In this document: piece after piece, positions 20,500 through 20,652 of the stretch | Layout of the letters: each line of letters starts with the position of its first letter | How positions within the stretch are numbered: position 1 is the stretch's first letter | NCBI GenBank assembly: GCA_938023705.1 | Contig: CALJDJ010000015.1 | Span: 1-20,652, forward strand | DNA from: an uncultured Collinsella sp. | GTDB taxonomy: Bacteria; Actinomycetota; Coriobacteriia; Coriobacteriales; Coriobacteriaceae | Length of the DNA stretch: 20,652 bases | Reading direction: 5' to 3' | The notes under the pieces: generated by a model | Told to the model about the DNA's origin: nothing | Seen by the model: only the letters and a program-made list of their open reading frames with translations | Database searches by the model: none | Program-made: the position numbers and the translations under genes

Positions 20500-20652
20500 A
20501 TGGGGCTGTTCAAGAAGAAAAACCCGCAGGATGCCTTTGATCCCGATGTGTTTACCATCACGGATACGATTTTGGACCCGCCGCGGTTTACATTTTTGCC
20601 GGCTATCTATCAGGATGCCACGCGCCGCAAGTGGGCCGTGCATCAGCGCGGC
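20500..20652 (+). CDS. Unrecognised protein, N-terminal part only
   Basis: An ATG at 20500 is preceded by GGGAGG (20489-20494), and the frame stays open to the window end (51 codons). The product starts MGLFKKKNPQDAFDPDVFTI and goes on with TDTILDPPRFTFLPAIYQDATRRKW. It has a basic, non-hydrophobic start with no signal peptide. I do not recognise the family. The ribosome site, promoter and normal codon use make it a real gene. It runs off the right edge. Confidence 0.7.
   Translation, partial: MGLFKKKNPQDAFDPDVFTITDTILDPPRFTFLPAIYQDATRRKWAVHQRG

Overview
The window looks like a chromosomal segment of a gut actinobacterium of the class Coriobacteriia, most likely Collinsella or a close relative. 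This rests on the high-GC third codon positions, the low-redundancy carbohydrate gene set (maltodextrin-type ABC importer, glycogen/maltodextrin phosphorylase, MalQ, glucosyl-type PTS) and several families of long palindromic intergenic repeats. The organism call is inference; no rRNA or other taxonomic marker is present.

Layout. 1-431: one copy of a 55-bp repeat core cut by the window edge, a GC-rich non-coding stretch, and a tRNA-Gln(UUG) with its terminator on the minus strand. 432-2502 (minus): a CwlM-like protein with two peptidoglycan-binding-type domains and an isoprenyl diphosphate synthase. 2618-5068 (minus): an alpha-glucoside-type PTS EIIC-EIIB protein fused to a HAD (Cof-type) phosphatase. 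It is divergent from a GntR/UTRA regulator (5293-6012, plus). 6319-10684 (plus): a complete sugar ABC importer: Tat-type lipoprotein binding protein, two permeases, and a MalK/MsmK-type ATPase, with strong intercistronic hairpins. 10685-11140: a convergent gap holding an array of three palindromic repeats with an ~80-bp period. 11141-15042 (minus): glycogen/maltodextrin phosphorylase and 4-alpha-glucanotransferase (malQ first, then glgP). 15263-16324 (minus): galE. 16591-17796 (plus): a Tat-exported coiled-coil protein with a C-terminal cysteine peptidase (CHAP/NlpC-like) domain, followed by a 136-nt palindromic element carrying the second copy of the 55-bp core. 18019-18981 (minus): murB. 19222-20250 (plus): a LacI-family regulator, followed by another long palindrome. 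20500-end: the start of an unrecognised gene.

How it fits together. The core is an alpha-glucan/maltodextrin utilisation region. The ABC importer would bring in maltodextrins; MalQ and GlgP would convert them to glucose and glucose-1-phosphate, and GalE links UDP-sugars to the same pool. The PTS protein offers a second, phosphorylating route, and its fused phosphatase could release the free sugar for the same MalQ/GlgP pathway. A GTTTAAAC-centred motif (best form TTGTTTAAACAA) occurs at both sides of the PTS/GntR divergent region, twice before the ABC operon and inside the predicted malQ promoter. This suggests that the GntR protein controls all of them. Cell-wall genes (CwlM-like, CHAP-like hydrolase, murB) are interspersed.

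The observations I consider most worth following are the PTS-HAD fusion, the predicted GntR regulon, the 80-bp-period palindrome array, and the palindromic element with a conserved core and non-conserved arms.
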